Source of the DNA: Alentia gelatinosa
Lineage: Eukaryota; Annelida; Polychaeta; Phyllodocida; Polynoidae
Direction of reading: 5' to 3'
NCBI GenBank assembly: GCA_950022655.1
Contig: OX465589.1
Location: forward strand, 27,606,970-27,670,969
DNA: 64,000 nt
Under the pieces are notes generated by a model. That model did not search any database and was not told where the DNA came from. It saw only the letters and a list, made by a program, of their open reading frames with translations. Below are positions 61,864-64,000 of the stretch, one piece after another. How positions within the stretch are numbered: position 1 is the first letter of the stretch; every line of letters starts with the position of its first letter. A program made the translations under genes and the position numbers.

Positions 61864-62705
61864 CCACGGGACTCATTCTCATGGAATCAGTGCAACTACA
61901 ATTTTAGCCGTGTCCAGCTCACCAGCATCTTCCCATTGTATATTGTGAATTTTTTTAAAATAAATAGATGTATCTCCATGAGTGCTCGAGGGGGAGTTTA
62001 GGTTTTATGGGTTAAATATCAATATTAAGAGCACCAGAGGCTCATAATAGGCTAAAAATGACCAATAATATAGAAAGAAATATTTTGGAAAACCTTTTTT
62101 TCTTAATAATTAATATACAAACATAATGAAGGTCACTTTCGTATTTTTCATAAGGAAACCGCATGCAACATATATTTTTGTGCAAAATTCGTCAAAATCC
62201 ACTCATTTAAAAAAAATATGTAGCCAAATGAAGGTTGGTGAAGCTACAGGGCTTACAGCCTGGACACTTTTTTAGAACGTTTTTAAATAATTATGTGTAA
62301 TACAAAAACAGTAATGACCCACATAAGAGCATTGGTCATGGTGAAATATGCTGATTTACACAAAAAAAAAAAGTTGTTAAGTTTAACAACTGTTTATAAT
62401 AGTACAAAGTGAAATATTTACCCCAATCCCTTTTTATAGCTATATTCTGATCAATTTATGGATAATAGCTAAAATTTGCTGTATATTTAAATATTTAAGA
62501 AATCAAACTGTGCCAGTTATTTAGCTCTAGTAGATAACTAAACATAATTTTATTTAAAAAAAACTATATCCCACAAAAAGAAAAAGGTCATTCAGTGTAG
62601 TAGGCACCTTTCTCACAGTGTATCTAATGTCTTACAGCCTGGACAAGTACTATTGTTGGTATTTAAAGTGGAGTATTCCCATGCAATATCAACAACAGTT
62701 GATTG

Positions 62706-62743
62706 AAATATGGAAGATAGGTGTGCATGTTATTATCAATATA
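62706..62743 (+). repeat. 38-bp invertible segment, form 1 (copy 25)
   Basis: Form 1; the downstream frame ends at 62925. Confidence 0.93.
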
Positions 62744-63178
62744 CAATTATGCTATATTCAATTAGAAATAACATTGTAATATTTCAATTACAAGGTCAAA
62801 CTGTAATCTCTAGCGCAAATGCACTGAGAGGAGAATTCTGGTATTTTCAGGCAAATTTATCTCTCTCTTACCAACGTAGATTTTTAGTCATGAATAGACT
62901 AGAAAAACGGAGAATTCAATACTAAACCTTGCTAATATGTTTTTTTTACTTGGAAGACCTATTATCCACCTAATAAAAATTATCATATCATATCTTTCAA
63001 ATTTTTAGAATTTTTAGAGGAGAATTATATTCTAGGCAAATTCATCTCTTACCAAGGTGAAATTTTCGGCATGAAAAGCCCAGAAAAATGAACAAATCAA
63101 TACTAGACCTCGCTAATATGTTTTTTTACTTGGAACACCTATTATCCACCTATTAAAAATTACCATATCACATTAACA

Positions 63179-64000
63179 TTAACTGGTGGGTGTTGACTGG
63201 TGAATGTGGACTGTTGAGTGAGGTCTGGTGATTTGGTACTGTTGATTTAAGACTGGTGAGTGAGGACAGGTGGATAAGGACTGGTGAGCGAGGACTGGTG
63301 AGTGAGGACTGGTGTATGCAGACTGATGAGTGAGGACTGAAGAGGGAGGACTGGTGATTGTGTTCTGGAGAGTGAGGACTGGTGAGTGAGGACAGGTGAG
63401 TGAGGACTGACGAGTTGGCACTGGTGAGTGAGAACTGTTATGTACTGGTTAGTAAGTATTGTTGATTGTGGACTGTTGAGTGAGGACTGGTGAAGGAGGA
63501 CATGGGAGTATGGAATGCTGAGTGAGGACTGGTTAGTGAGAGCTGTGAAGTACTGGAAGTGAGTCCTTTCGAGTGAGTACTTTTGAAAGAAACACTGTTG
63601 AGAATTGGTGAGTGAGGACTTGTGAGTGAGGACTAGAGATTGAGGATTTGTGAGTGAGAACTGTTGAGTAAGTACCGTTGGGTGTTATCTGGTTAGTGTG
63701 GACTGATGAGTGAAGACTGGTGAATGAGGACTGGTAAGTGAGGATTGGTAAGTGAGGACTGACGAATGAGGATTTGTGAGTGTTGACTGGTGATTAAGGA
63801 CTAGTGAGTGTGGACTGGTTGATCGGGGACTGGTGAGTGTGAGCTGGTGATCAAGGACTGGTGAGTGTGGACTGGTGAGTGTGAACTGGTGACTGTGGAC
63901 TGGTTGATCGAAGACTGGTGAGTGTGAACTGATGATCGAAGACTGGTGAGTGTTGACTGGTGGGTGTTGACTGGTGAGTGTGAGCTGGTGAATGAGGACT
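63179..64000 (+). repeat. Satellite copy 26, class C type, cut by window end
   Basis: Only 822 bp of minisatellite are present. The class C marker gttgatcgggg near 63819 and gttatctgg near 63686 match copy 21 at an offset of 12,358 bp. Whether the 128-bp duplication and form 2 follow lies outside the window. Confidence 0.93.

Larger units (their letters stand above)
61031..63178 (+). repeat. Satellite copy 25, class b (2,148 bp)
   Basis: Minisatellite 61031-61863, spacer 61864-63178. Same length as copy 20 in both halves, and it carries all four private variants of copy 20 at an offset of 12,358 bp. I saw no difference in the stretches I compared, but I did not run a full alignment. Confidence 0.97.

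Overview
This window is satellite DNA throughout. It holds 25 complete head-to-tail copies of one composite repeat of about 2.1 to 2.8 kb, plus the last 68 bases of a preceding copy (1-68) and the first 822 bases of a 26th (63179-64000). The array runs off both ends. I see no convincing protein-coding gene, RNA gene, CRISPR array or intact transposon. The organisation (long G-rich minisatellite blocks alternating with AT-rich spacers, every copy in the same direction) points to a eukaryotic nuclear genome. The sequence does not let me name the taxon.

Each copy has two halves. The left half (0.8 to 1.5 kb) is a degenerate minisatellite with a 14-bp monomer, ggactggtgagtga on the + strand. The right half (about 1.24 to 1.32 kb) is an AT-rich non-minisatellite spacer. 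In order, the spacer holds A/T tracts, a 20-bp perfect palindrome, a 15-bp direct repeat whose two copies lie 379 bp apart, a 38-bp segment that occurs in either orientation, a short open frame of about 70 codons, and a diverged 189-bp-period internal duplication that leads into the next copy.

The copies fall into classes by minisatellite structure: A (copies 1, 7, 15), B (2, 8, 10, 13, 18), A/B hybrids (16, 23), b (20, 25; B with 481 bp of minisatellite lost), C (3, 4, 5, 9, 11, 14, 17, 19), C-prime (21, 22, 24; C with a 128-bp internal duplication), D (6, 12), and a truncated C-type copy 26. The order is not random. Every A copy is followed by a B-class copy, and every B-class copy (hybrids and b included, nine of nine) is followed by a C-class copy. 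Near the right end, copies 20-21 recur as copies 25-26 exactly 12,358 bp later with the same private variants, which indicates a recent five-copy block duplication.

The most unusual structure is the 38-bp segment in the spacer. It lies between the 4-bp inverted repeat attg/caat. It reads one way in 14 copies and as the exact reverse complement in 11, while the flanks stay the same. The inverted state sits on two different spacer backgrounds, so either the inversion recurred or it was moved by gene conversion. The long open frames on the - strand of the minisatellite follow from a 14-bp monomer that has no stop codon in any - strand phase. I do not treat them as genes.
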